Part shown: positions 22,104-32,799 of the stretch, in pieces
Layout: every line of letters begins with the position of its first letter
Numbering within the stretch: the stretch's first letter is position 1
Assembly: GCA_949825045.1 (NCBI GenBank)
Contig: OX463835.1
Location: 25,313,201-25,377,200, forward strand
Length of the DNA: 64,000 nucleotides
Reading direction: 5' to 3'
DNA from: Argyresthia goedartella
Taxonomy: Eukaryota > Arthropoda > Insecta > Lepidoptera > Argyresthiidae
Position numbers and translations under genes: made by a program
The notes under the pieces: generated by a model
Database searches by the model: none
What the model was told of the DNA's origin: nothing
Seen by the model: only the letters and a program-made list of their open reading frames with translations

Positions 22104-22280
22104 AATAATGCATTTTTTAATGTAGGCTAAAAGTTCTTGGTGAAACAGCATGGTAAAGAAATAACAAGGATCTCACAGTAAAGTAGTGCTTAAAATAATA
22201 CATTTTGTAATGTAGGTTAGGATAGGAGTCCTCCGGAAAGAAGCATGGCGAAGAAACTAGGTACAAGAATCTTTTGACAC
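22104..22280. repeat. Tandem pair of diverged 90-bp units
   Basis: The unit at 22104-22193 and the next at 22194-22280 share AATAAT-CATTTT-TAATGTAGG, a GCATGG-AAAGAA block and AAGGATCT/AAGAATCT, spaced 90 bp apart. A third diverged copy lies at 17154-17220, on the other side of LINE-A. The second unit overlaps the end of the transposase remnant below, so the units may be subterminal sequence of that transposon. Confidence 0.55.
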
Positions 22281-23566
22281 GTTATTCCTTGCACATTTTT
22301 TGAATCCAACTCCCTTTTTTGAATTCTTTTGCTATAATTATGATCGATATGGACTACGTTCAAGGGTAGTATTCCATCAATATCTTCACCATCTTCACTG
22401 GCACTACCAGCTTCCTCATCGCTACTATCTTCGCTGTCCGAGCACACTTCTATGATGAAAGGTACCTCCAAATATCCGTCTTTTTTCTGTACTCCTCTTC
22501 CAAACGCTTGACATGGGAACAACAATTTTGCCATTCGTTGACAGTTGTGGCATTAAAAGCCTTTTCTACCATTTCCGGAATTTCTTTTGGTGCCTTCCCT
22601 ATGTTCATCTCTGACACTTTTCTTTTCATTGAAGCCCAGATCATTTCAATGGGAATTAGATCACATTGATATGGTGGTAAACGTAATATCTTGTGACCCA
22701 ATCCTTTTAAAATTGCATCAACAGCATAAACCGGCGCAGGCTTATGTCTTTTTACAATTTCCATTAACTGGGGTTTGGTGTATACTTCCGAATATTCAAT
22801 ATGTAGTCGTGCCAACCACTCAATTATGACACTTTTCCTGCAGTTGGTGGTTGGTGCCTTATAAACGCTTGTGTTGTGGTATGGAGCGTTATCCATGACG
22901 ATGAGACTGGGCTTCCTTAAATTGGGCGCAAGTTTTTCAGTTACCCACTTTTTGAAATTTGCATAGTTCATATCATCATGATAGTCTCCACTCTTTGTTT
23001 GAGACTTAGACTAGGCAAGCGTTCTCCACAAAACCTTGCTCACCGCCAGCATGGACCATAATGAACCTTTGGCCTTTGGATATGGGCTGTGCAATACTCC
23101 ATCTGTTTCACAGTCGTCATCGTCGTTCTGCCAGCATTTTCCCACTGAGACCAGAATGAATGTAAGTTTCATCTAAGAAGACCACTGGTAATTTTTCTGC
23201 CTCTTCATTATGCTTGATGGCCTGCAGATAACGAGCACGCCATGCACTTATTTTATTTCTTTCAGTTAGCACTTTCCGATTCGATTTTGTTTTCCTAAAT
23301 CGGAAACCAATCTTTTTTATGTATTGCCTCAGAATTTCGCGACTGCCTTCAAATCCAATGTCTTTCCGGAGTTCACCAAGTACTTTCCTTACTGACGGTA
23401 TTTCTTTATTGTTGGTGTAAAAGCCATGTATCGTTCGTCGTAAAACACCAATATCAAAATTATCCAGCAAAACTTTGTCCTTTCTTGTTTTCCTCATCTT
23501 CCCTGGTGTATTAATTTTAGCTGAAGATGCGACTGCCAATTTTCCTTCGACCGTTATTCTTGTCAC
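22247..23566 (-). pseudogene. IS630/Tc1-mariner-type transposase remnant with DD82E-like spacing
   Basis: Two open stretches (23117-23566 and 22450-22971) are parts of one DDE transposase. The N-terminal part has a helix-turn-helix region (IPSVRKVLGELRKDIGF and following) and the first catalytic Asp in VVFLDETYIHSG. The second part has the second Asp in VMDNAPYHNTS and the glutamate in LPPYQCDLIPIEMIWA, with 81 residues between them by my count. That is much longer than in Tc1 or mariner and close to the DD82E (Sailor) group as I recall it. Frames are broken around 22985-23117 (where ISKGQRFIMVHAGGEQGF is still readable) and near 22478. An acidic tail (DSEDSSDEEAGSASEDGED) follows in a third frame. 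No terminal inverted repeats were identified. Confidence 0.78.
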
Positions 23567-23782
23567 ACTCCGTAAAGATACACCTGAAACATTTGAAGTT
23601 TGTAAATGTCAGATCGAATGTTGGTGTTTTATTTTCGTTATTCAACATTACATAGGTACACCTAATGTAGAAGAGCCCCTACTTCCCCATTGCTCAACTC
23701 GATTACTCAATTACTCAAAGTTGAGCAGTGCGGAATAGTCGTTATGACCCATTGGTCTACTGGTATTTGCTCAACTATCTAT

Positions 23783-23819
23783 AGTTCTACTTATCCCATA
23801 TGTTGGGATAAGTAGAACT
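23783..23819. repeat. Perfect 16-bp inverted repeat, 5-nt loop
   Basis: AGTTCTACTTATCCCA, then TATGT, then its exact reverse complement. No coding frame around it. It could be the folded end of an unrecognised element or simply a hairpin. Confidence 0.8.
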
Positions 23820-23979
23820 GCACTTGATGGTATCACTAACCGGACATAGCGGCGACCCCCTCATTTACTTTTTGAAACGGAATTATCGGGTTATTGTTAT
23901 TTTTTTCCTTCATACAAAACTCCTTGATCCTTAAAACCATCGGGTAAGGTTTCCAACAGTGACAGTTTCCTACGAGGTT

Positions 23980-24010
23980 GGGAGGGGGGGGGGGGGGCGG
24001 AGGGGGAGGG
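23980..24010 (+). repeat. G-rich run with quadruplex potential
   Basis: GGGA, then 14 consecutive G, then CGGAGGGGGAGGG: at least four G tracts within 31 bp. The run may also be a slippage-prone sequencing artefact. Confidence 0.7.
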
Positions 24011-24243
24011 TAGGTAACCCCTCCTGTAAAATATCCAGTCTAGGAAATGTATGGTTTTTTGTTATAAATTTTCAAAAATCCATTTTGAGGTTATTTTTTA
24101 CTATAGGATTTTTACAAAAAGTCATTGTTTGTAGAATTGACATTCGAAATTGCCTTAGCTCCGGCTACAAGGGCTCATAAAAAAGGCAAGTATTTAATTG
24201 CACATCAAAAATACTGATTTTCACAGCAAAAAAGGATCAGCAA

Positions 24244-24385
24244 ACACTTATTATGTTTTAAGTATTTTTGTTGTTCTTACATGTTCAATCTAATTCGAAG
24301 GATAAAGGGGGCTTCGCTTCGCTCACCCCCTTTACCCTTCACCTAAGCTACCGCTTTATTTTGCCCTCCAGTCTTTGCCCTGCAG
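24244..24385. repeat. Dispersed hairpin repeat, copy 1
   Basis: About 140 bp shared with 42308-42450, including TTGTTGTTCTTACATGTTCA, GGCTTCGCTTCGCTCACC and CCCTTCACCTAAGCTACCGC. The core is a stem of 15 bp (24297-24311 with 24326-24340, one mismatch) around a 14-nt CTTCGCTTCGCTCA loop. No coding capacity. It looks like the end of a non-autonomous element; the family is unknown to me. Confidence 0.7.
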
Positions 24386-25444
24386 TCCAAAAACACAACA
24401 AAAGTCGTCGAAATAGCACTAAATAAGCAAGACAGAACATTCACGCAACTCGAAGAAAAACGGAATGACTTGAACACACACACACTAACCCAGCAACGTT
24501 TTTTTACGTTCAAACAGTGACGTTACGTTCCGTTCCACACATTCTAAGTCTAATTGACATTCATCTTAGCCAAAATTTTACGAAAAACGTTTCGTTTCTC
24601 CTGATAATATTCGTAAGTTTAATTAATTAAATACTTAACTCCTAATATTAAAAACTGGATAAATAGTTCAAGGTAAACCCCATCTACCCCCTAGTAACCA
24701 ATTTTACTTAGTATCAAACTGTCAGTGTTGGAAACCCAACCCAAACCATCTCTCTAACACCACTCCTAATAATTTTTGGCATGGTATACGCAGTAATTGA
24801 TTTTATTAGCTCGAAATAACCACGCAGCACAACCTAGCACAACAAACACAGCGGATTGTCAACAAATTGACCACAGAGTAGCTTTTGCGTTAGTTCTGAT
24901 TTTCGCCACACGCCAAAACATCCATGTAGCACAGTACATACGATTCTCTTTATTGGAAAAGTACGTAGGTTTCATTTCGATGTTGATGTTTACATCTTTT
25001 GCTTTTCGTAAGAAACACTGTCAGTACTGAAAAATAGACTCTCACGGATATACGTCATTCATCACGTCAGCGACGTCAGCGTTAATAGCAGTGTTTTCAA
25101 AGTTCACGAGAAATTTTCCGGTGAAAATGATGGTGATTTTGTCTTCAGAAATTGTAATATTCAGTCATAAACAGCTGTGCTGTATTTTAACTAAAATATT
25201 TTGTTCAAATTCGTCTATTTGTTAAGTTAATTAATTAATTCGTAATTCGTTTGTTAAGTTAATTAATAGTGTGCCAGTGCTAAAGGTGGTCAGAATTATA
25301 ATTGTGATAAAATAATCGATCACGGACCAACAGAGAAAGGACCATTCAAACTTTTCTTGACACACACTTCAACTGACATTGTACTACCTTTCCCTTGCTA
25401 CTTAGCGGGTGTTTTTTGTCTTTGTTTTCACATTACTTATCATA

Positions 25445-26950
25445 ATGATGACTCGCAATTCTTTGTCTCGCCAGGCGGAGTCCAGGCTCCAACTGGTTTT
25501 GCAGGAATTAAAGCAAGCAAAGGGACAGGTGGAACAATTAGAAACAGAAAGAGATGAAAATAAAAAAAGCTATCTTAGAAACCTTAGGAAATAATAAAAA
25601 ATTAAAGAGGGAACTGTCCGCGCTATATTTCATTAATATTTCTATTAGTGAGGAATGGGATAGGTTGCAATTAATAATAGATGGGTTTGATGAGCACTGT
25701 GGCACTGAGTTCGTCCTGCGCAGAACCTCAGTTCTGGAGAAGGAACTGTGTGATGCCCACCAATATATCACACAGCTGGAAGACGCGGCTATTAGCTCTG
25801 CCACAGTGAACACGCAGAGCATTTTGGATGAGTTGGTAGCAGTTAATACCTCCTTGGGCCATGTCTCTGTTGCGGGCTGTCGCTTGCCCCCTTTGACAAT
25901 TGACCTTATTAAGGATGACTCAGTGTGTTATGTGGCAGCCAGCAGCAGGACAGGGACAGCACACACAAATTGAAACTAAGTAAAAATAAGTTGAGAAAAT
26001 ATGTCAAAATTAATAAGTTTATAAAAAACACTAAAATATGCTAAAAAATCAAAAAAAGGTTGTAACAAAGCTTCATAATAAAAGAAGGGTTTTAGATAAA
26101 CTGGGGCTGTGTACCGCTCAGCTTAATTATAACCAGATTAGCTATGAGGACAACATGCATGAGCTAAGATGCAAACTTGACCAGGCGGAGCGCTCTCTGG
26201 GGCACTACATTGGCCTCTATGACAAAACCAGAGCGGAAACCAGGGAACTGAATCTAGCTATGAATGCAGTTCTCAGTAGCCAGGTTAGCCTAGAAACTAA
26301 AATAATGGGGAGCTGCTGTTGTGTGCCGGACTGTGCTCCATCAGCTACTTCCCTTATGGATGTCAGCGCTTCATATCCAGGTATAAAAACAATTATGTAC
26401 AGCGATGAAATTGGAAAAAATATGGGCCAATTATTAAATATGTATATGGAGCATACGGTAATAAATAATTGTTTACCAAACTGTAATCTACATAATATTA
26501 TGCAAAAAGTAGATAATGCTTTATAAAGTGATGACTCTTATTTAATCATATGCCTCGGTAATAGGGGTAGTGTGAACAAGTCTGTCTTAATGAAATATTT
26601 AGACAAGCTTTAAATGTAAAACAAATTGTAATGTTCACATTCCCTTACAGCGGCAGCCTGCCACAATCAGAAAACAACCTTAGATATAAGCTGAATATGA
26701 CCTTGCATACTATATCATGCAATAATAATATACATGTAATGGATACTAACAGTTTTGTTAGTAGAAGTAAATAATATTTGACTAAAGGTAAATATTACCT
26801 TCCTAGTTATTGCAAAAGACAACTAGCAAATTCGCTATCCTATTATTTTAATCTGCCAAAAATTTGGCTACACATAATGCCTCTATTGAGCATTATACTG
26901 ATGTTTCAGACAAAACCTTGGAAGTTTTTCCAAGTAATTTAAATTAGATA
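25445..26950 (+). pseudogene. LINE-B ORF1: coiled coil plus degenerate SGNH-like domain
   Basis: Begins at ATG 25445 (MMTRNSLSRQAESRLQ). A coiled coil (QLVLQELKQAKGQVEQLETE) breaks at 25594. The frame resumes after a shift near 25580 with KKLKRELSALYFINISISEE to 25973, and again from 26038 with ELRCKLDQAERSLGHYIGLY. The C-terminal domain shows MYSDEIGKNMGQLL (block I, about 26395) and, past the stop at 26524-26526, YLIICLGNRGSVNKS (block III, about 26541), the same layout as the esterase-like region of LINE-A. Ser of block I is replaced by Glu. Further decayed sequence runs to about 26950. It is a CR1-like ORF1 with several frame changes, not functional. Confidence 0.75.
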
Positions 26951-27039
26951 CAACGACAATAGAGGAAGTATCTAGCCCGTCAAATAATATTAATAAAATA
27001 CATAATAAAAACAGAAAAACTCAAAATTGTAAAATAAAT

Positions 27040-28935
27040 GCAAAGTTTACTAATCTGGTCCACCAAAATATTCAAGGTATTAGCTGTAAATTGTACATGA
27101 ACTCTTTTAATATTGATATTTTATGTCTAACAGAAAACTGGCTAAAAAGCCATGAGCTCATGTTCAATTTCAGTAACCACCAGGTTGGTAGTTCTTTTTG
27201 CAGATCACATGCTGTTCGTGGAGGCTCTCTAATATTTCAAAATAAACACTTAAAGTTCAAAAATCATAATGACATAGTATGTTTATCAGTTGAAAGCCAC
27301 ATTGAAGTAGCATGTGTTAAGTTGGAGCGCTAATTGCAATAAGCGCTTACAGCCCACCATCAGCTTCATTTGATGTTTTTGAAAAAGTCATGGATGACAT
27401 ATTATTTAAAGTATCAAAATCTAATAAAACTCTTATGTGGAGACTTCAATGTAAATTTATTAAAACTTTACTCCCTTAGTACGAGACTAACTAACTTATT
27501 TAATTATCAAAACTTAAAGCCACTTTTCATGGAACCTACTTGAATAACTGTAACCTCAGCAAATTAATAATTATAATAATAATAATACCTTGGACACCAT
27601 TTACACACATTGATCTAGCCCTAAACTAGGATTCCAAATTGTATAGACAATGTATTTCCATATCCACATGAAAATATTGTACTTAAAAACAATATAAGTA
27701 ATTTAAAGTCAGACCATTTAGGTCAATTCATTAGACTAGAAATTCAACTTAAAAAAAGTAAACAAAAATTATATGAATTATATAGTGAAAAACAATGCAA
27801 TCATAGTGAAGAGTTCAAGGATAAAGTAAAAAGTACTCAAAAATCTTTAGAAAAGTTTGTCAAATTGCAAAATCAAGTTATATCAGATCTAAAATAAGAA
27901 AAAGTGATAACAAAATTAAATCAACTTGGGATATAATTAAAAGCGAGACTGGAAAGGTCAGTATTAAAAACAATGAATATGAATAAAAAATTAATGATAT
28001 TACTTTCAAAAATGATATTGATGTAGCTAAAGCGTTTTTTTTTTACTTCTATCCCAATCTCTACTACGAAGTCTTTAAACTCTTCCAAAGTAGTCGCTGA
28101 ATCTTTGCTAAAGACTATGTACCTAGATGTGAAAATCAATTCTCGTTTAATTATGTACATAATAAAGATATTATTAAAGCCTTTAAATCAATAAATGTTA
28201 AGAAAACTGCAGACCTCTGGGATATTTCTGTTCATGCCCCTAATAAATGTTATTGCACTTGATTTAGCTTTCATATTTAATGCATCTATTGAATCTGGCG
28301 TGTTTCCTGATTTAATGAAACACAGTAAAATACTTTGTTTAAATCGGGTAGAACATCTGACCCTTCTTACTTCAGACCGATATCGGTATTGCCTACATTT
28401 AGTAAAGTTTTTGAAAAAGTAATTTTAAATCAACTTCTTAAACATTTTAACACCAACAACATGCTCCACTGTAAAAAAATTGGTTTCACACAAGGCAAAT
28501 CAACTACTGATACCGGTATTGAGTTAATATCCCATATATATGATGCCTGGTAGTCGCATGATGCTCTAGGAGTATTTTGAGATTTGTCTAATGCTTTTCA
28601 TTGCGTTGACCATGAGACATTGATCAGGAAATTACATCACTATGGAATTAGGGATAACTCTTTAGATCTTCTCTCTTCTTATTTAAATGACAGGATACAG
28701 AGAGTTGACATTAATGGAAAACGATAGCCAGGGTCTGTTGTTACTATGGGTATACCGCAGGGTTCCATACTCGGGCCATTCCTATTTTTCGTTTATATTA
28801 ATGACCTGCCACATCTTGTCAGAGATAATCATGAGATTGTACTGTTTGCAGATGACACTTCACTTTTGTTTAAAATGAAACGACGCAGTTTGAACTTTGA
28901 CAATGTGAATAATGCAATCTCAAAGGTAGTCAGTT
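27040..28935 (+). pseudogene. LINE-B ORF2, 5' part: APE endonuclease and RT up to the LTR insertion
   Basis: Endonuclease remains begin with VHQNIQGISCKL (27058), ILCLTENWL and CGDFNVNLLK; the region 27340-28190 is badly decayed. RT is recognisable from YFRPISVLPTFSKVFEKV (about 28371), then FTQGKSTTDTGIELI, DLSNAFHCVDHETLI, GIPQGSILGPFLFF (28746) and an intact active site LFADDTSLLF (about 28840). The frame reaches ...NNAISKVVS at 28935, where an LTR element has inserted. The same RT continues at 31894-31911 and again at 43551. Stops and frameshifts are numerous, so this LINE was probably dead or dying before the insertions. Confidence 0.8.
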
Positions 28936-29205
28936 TGTAGTGTGGGTGCCAGTTTCAAATAAATACACGCGGGGGTTGGTGGTAAGACTACTTGCTTTAT
29001 TGAATATCAAATCCTTATATACTAATTATTCTAGGACTATGCCCCCTTGATGGTAGGTTCAGTATAGGTACACGTGTAGTGTCCTATGACATTGGTCTTA
29101 TTACAAGTGCCCTTATATGGTTCGGTGTCTTATGACGGGTATCGCCATGGGCGGTCGTTACAATGTTTACCTATACCTACTTACTTAAGGTGGTCACACA
29201 CTACA
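28936..29205 (-). repeat. 3' LTR (complete, 270 bp) of the non-coding LTR element
   Basis: The ends TGTAGTGTG and CACACTACA form a 9-bp terminal inverted repeat. On the minus strand TATATAAGG is followed about 20 bp later by AATAAA, a plausible promoter and poly(A) signal. The first 105 bp match the right LTR except for a TG insertion and a little end variation. Confidence 0.85.
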
Positions 29206-31790
29206 CCTTTCCCCTTAATTTTTATAGAAAAAATATAACATAACTTTTTATATAACTAAAACATGTCTAATCCAAAGTAATATAACTAAAACAGTAATAT
29301 AACTGACTTATTATTAATGTTTTTTTTTTATTTATTTTTTATTCACGATACAGTTTCGTTCGATTAATATAAATTAATTTGTGTAAAAATACCATTAAAA
29401 ACAAAATACCATTAAACTGTGTAAATCTAACAATTTGTAAATATCCTTTTAAAAATAAATATTTTCATATAGTTTCATATAAAACAATTTTAAAAACCAA
29501 ATCAAATAAATTGATGATGTATTACAACTTTAATTATTACAAAACATACACTCACACTGTCTGTCATTTATTAAAAAAAATATATGAAAAGGAAACGCTA
29601 TAATGTTTTTTAATTCCTGAAGTACATATGTTTATCTATAAAGTAAACGATTACATAAAAATATCAGGTTATATAGTACCTATTTTCTAGAGACACAAAA
29701 TAATAACTAACTGTTTTAGGTGTAGGGTTGACGACATAAATTTATCTTTATTTTCATACTAAAAATTCAAATTCACAATATTAACTGATTGCAAATACAT
29801 GTATATATTTCTCATTCCTTCTGTTTCTCTCTTTCTTTTCTCCCTTTATTTATTTATTCAATTTTTATTCCATTAATGCAAACTACTTTATTTTACTTTT
29901 CCGTAACAAGTCTACCTTCTCAAAACTCACATCACAATGTTCTTAAATAAAAATCATTGGGTATACATCTTCATTCCAAACTAACAAAATATTCTCTCTT
30001 TTCTTATACAAACGCTATCAATCAAAGTCTCTTTTTTTTCTCACTTCATATAGGTACTTTTATTATTTATTTATTTATCGCCGTCATAAGTTACTTTCTT
30101 AACATATTAACTATCTGGCTCCAGGTCTACCTGCCTGAGCCTGCTCCTACTCGAGAGCTTATAAGGTTATCGATATCCCACGTTCTCACAAAGGAAGTTC
30201 GTTCACGTCATGGTCGAAGCGAAGGATTCGTGCCTTGTACCTTTGAGACTTTGCTGAAAATACAATGACATATCGGTCTCGCCAATAGTCACGTACCACA
30301 CTAAAAACATAACTTCTACTCAATCCATACGAATCCTTCGAATTTTAAGATATTCTGTAAAGATTGGATGATCAGTCCAACTTTTCTCTAAAACTTAACA
30401 AACGAAGTGTTCCCAACTAACTTGCTCTGTGGCCTAGAGTAACATATCCTGCACATTCCACACCTTCTCTCAAATTCATACTTTTTATTCCTAACAACAA
30501 CAAACACCAACATTCCCAAATCCAAACAAAATCAACATTCCTATGTAATACTATCAAAAAACTGAAAAATTTCAAATATGAAATAAACCTTCATAACAAC
30601 GATTAACTTAATTTCATTCCATTTCCATACTTTTCAACTCTCAATATGTTGACAAGAAAAAGTGACCATATCCGCTGGTCAGACTATAATTATATTAATA
30701 GACTCGATTGCAATCTGTAAAATAAAATAAACGTAAATGCAATCTCGAAACAATCTTTTGTATTAAACTAACGTAAGTGGTTCCGTCGTTAGTAATATAT
30801 TTTAAATCTGAGGTTAAACTACTTTATCTGTTAATTATTCTGAAAAACTAATGAAACATAAAAATCTGAACACACAAAAAAAATAACCAGTTATCTTCTC
30901 TCTAAGACGTACTTATTTAGCGTACTAAATATTTATTACACACACTCAACTGATTTTCATACATACTCATACTATTAAAATTAATTTCATACTGTAATTA
31001 AAAAAATGGTTCCAAACTTTATCTCTTTGCGGTACCCTAAGCTTGCTTTCTATCATTCATTACCTTTTACGTATCTCCCATATTAGTCAACTGAAACTAA
31101 AATCTTTCGCTCTATACAAGTCGGACTGTAGTAACATGAACTTATAATAACAATTATTTTACGTCTGTAATCGAAACAAGTGTTCAGTTCTACCTAATTT
31201 TGATTCTTCTGCAGTGTTGCATGTCCATATTTAGATTACCTGCGAACACTGTATTGAATTACTTGGAATAGCTGTGACTGTTACCAAGTCATGAAACATT
31301 TATGTACTTGATTGTACATTTGGAGTAAATTTGAATTATGAGCAATAATTTAATAAAATAGTAGAACGGCTATAAAACAACAAAACTTTTATCTTCTTAC
31401 TTCACACATTAAACCACATTCTTCCCATATTTCTTAAAATCGTCTCCTCCAAAAATAAACTACTATCCAAATCCTCATCCAAAATAACTCGTGTCAAACT
31501 AATTCAATTTACTTTACGGCCTTCATAAATCTCTCCATTCCCATAAAAAAAAACTGTTATCAAACAATTATTCATACTTCTCTTGCTAACTGTACTGTAC
31601 TACCTACTAACTTTTCATTCTATGTATTCTTCCAAATATTCTTTACTTTATGCAATCATCCTCGGAAAAAAAAAACGGTGTATCTATTGATATTGTTTTG
31701 TATCGTCAACCCTATGTCAAAAATACAAAAATCCGCCTAGCGTGATTTTAAATCGACAATTAATAAACATTACTTACATATTATTTCTAT
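29206..31790. other. Interior of the non-coding LTR element
   Basis: Very AT-rich, with no conserved gag, protease, RT or integrase block in any of six frames. TAGGGTTGACGA at about 29721 and its inverted copy at about 31699 lie near the two ends. 29206-29216 is the polypurine tract (minus strand). The 103-bp right LTR follows at 31791. Confidence 0.6.
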
Positions 31791-31893
31791 TTACTAGTGC
31801 CCTTATATGGTTCGGTGTCTTATGACGGGTATCGCCATGGGCGGTCGTTACAATGTTTACCTATACCTACTTACTTAAGGTGGTCACACTACA
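31791..31893 (-). repeat. 5' LTR remnant (103 bp) of the non-coding LTR element
   Basis: Holds only the U3 start of the LTR, from TGTAGTGTG inward to the CAAGTGCCC-like block, and then breaks off. The TATA box, poly(A) signal and primer-binding site expected here are gone, so this copy could not be transcribed from its own 5' LTR. Confidence 0.8.
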
Positions 31894-31911
31894 AGTTGGT
31901 TTAGTTCCAAT
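31894..31911 (+). pseudogene. LINE-B ORF2, 18-bp middle splinter
   Basis: The 18 bases read SWFSSN in the frame left at 28935 and sit between the LTR element and LINE-C. 43551 continues with NLLLNNNKTKCIRF, so the three parts rejoin into one RT segment of the usual CR1 form. Confidence 0.8.
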
Positions 31912-32420
31912 ACGCCAGTCTTTGACGCGCCGAGTAGCCGTTATATTGCGTTAAAAGGTGTCTCTGTAATGTTAATCCTATACATGTTTAAAACAGACAA
32001 TTTTTTAAATAAAATGTTTAACAGTTACTGTGAAAGTTACAAACAACAATTTGTGCGTATAATTAACCCGAAACTAATATCTGGGAAGCAATAATTAGTG
32101 TGTGAAACTGGTGAATACAACAATCACGCGTTAAGTGCATGGATCAGCTGAAAGCGCGGTGCCAAGCGACTTTCGCAGTTACGCGAGCGCCATAAGTATC
32201 ATCTTCGTATGCAGCACCGAGCCAACAGTCGCCAGCAACAGCGGCGGTGAGTCATCCTCGCGCGCTAATCACCACCCGCCGATCGAGCATAGAATATAAA
32301 ATTCAGAAGCGACAACAGAATTTGTCTCTGAGAGAATAATGATGAAGTGTAGTGTGTGCGCGGGAGTCCTCTTCAATAGCGAATTGCTCAAATGTGTCAT
32401 CTGCAAAGACACTTGCAACT

Positions 32421-32799
32421 AGTGTTACCATGTGGAAAAATGAAAATTCCGGAGATTAGGCCTGAATTGTATTGGAAATTCCTGAGATTTTGTGGTAATT
32501 TCATTAAAACGTAATGGAACTCTACAACCTATATTTACAATAGGCTGTTCGATCTCTTAGTTACTGGAGAGTTTACAAGAACGAACTAGACATAGCCTGC
32601 CTTGGTGTTGATTTTATTTGTAATTTGTGATTTTAGTTAGACTGTTTGATCTCTTAGTTTTTAATAAGAATATATTGACGATTTGCTCGGTTTTAATGAA
32701 AATTCCTGAATTCCGGAGATCTTACGACAATTCCAGAGTTCCGGAGATTGGTGTAAAAGTCCGGAGATCTCAGGACAATTCCGGAGATATGGTAACCCT
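32421..32799. mobile_element. MITE-like element, 379 bp, TSD ACT
   Basis: It splits the PHD-finger codons of LINE-C. ACT stands at 32418-32420 and 32800-32802. The ends AGTGTTACCAT and (inverted) AGGGTTACCAT pair at 10 of 11 positions. The interior is non-coding and carries at least five copies of a TTCCGGAGAT-like motif in the same orientation. A 3-bp duplication with these ends does not match a superfamily I can name. Confidence 0.72.

Larger units (their letters stand above)
23567..25444. other. Intergenic DNA with a palindrome, a G-run and a dispersed hairpin repeat
   Basis: No supported gene. It holds a perfect palindrome (23783-23819), a G-rich run (23980-24010) and a hairpin repeat (24244-24385), listed separately. 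25050-25444 is probably the 5' leader of LINE-B, but its start is not marked by anything I can see. CACACACACA at about 24475 is a minor dinucleotide run. Confidence 0.5.
28936..31893 (-). mobile_element. LTR element without coding capacity, 2958 bp, TSD AGTT
   Basis: Bounded by AGTT at 28932-28935 and 31894-31897, directly outside TGTAGTGTG and CACACTACA, so a 4-bp duplication frames the element. LINE-B RT reads through when the element and one AGTT are removed. A complete LTR lies at the left (28936-29205) and a truncated one at the right (31791-31893). Orientation is minus: on that strand the LTR has a TATATAAGG box, then AATAAA, and a purine tract (AAGGGGAAAGG) lies just before the left LTR. 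The 2.6-kb interior is AT-rich and shows no retroviral-type domain in any frame. It is either a LARD-like non-autonomous element or a fully eroded one. A 4-bp TSD is usual for Ty3/gypsy. Confidence 0.85.

Noticed and set aside
29957..30268. 103-codon hydrophobic open frame in the non-coding LTR element
   Set aside because: A T-rich strand gives runs of Phe, Leu and Ile by chance; no conserved motif.
29721..31712. 12-bp inverted pair TAGGGTTGACGA near both ends of the LTR element interior
   Set aside because: Too short, and no element boundary coincides; kept only as a note.
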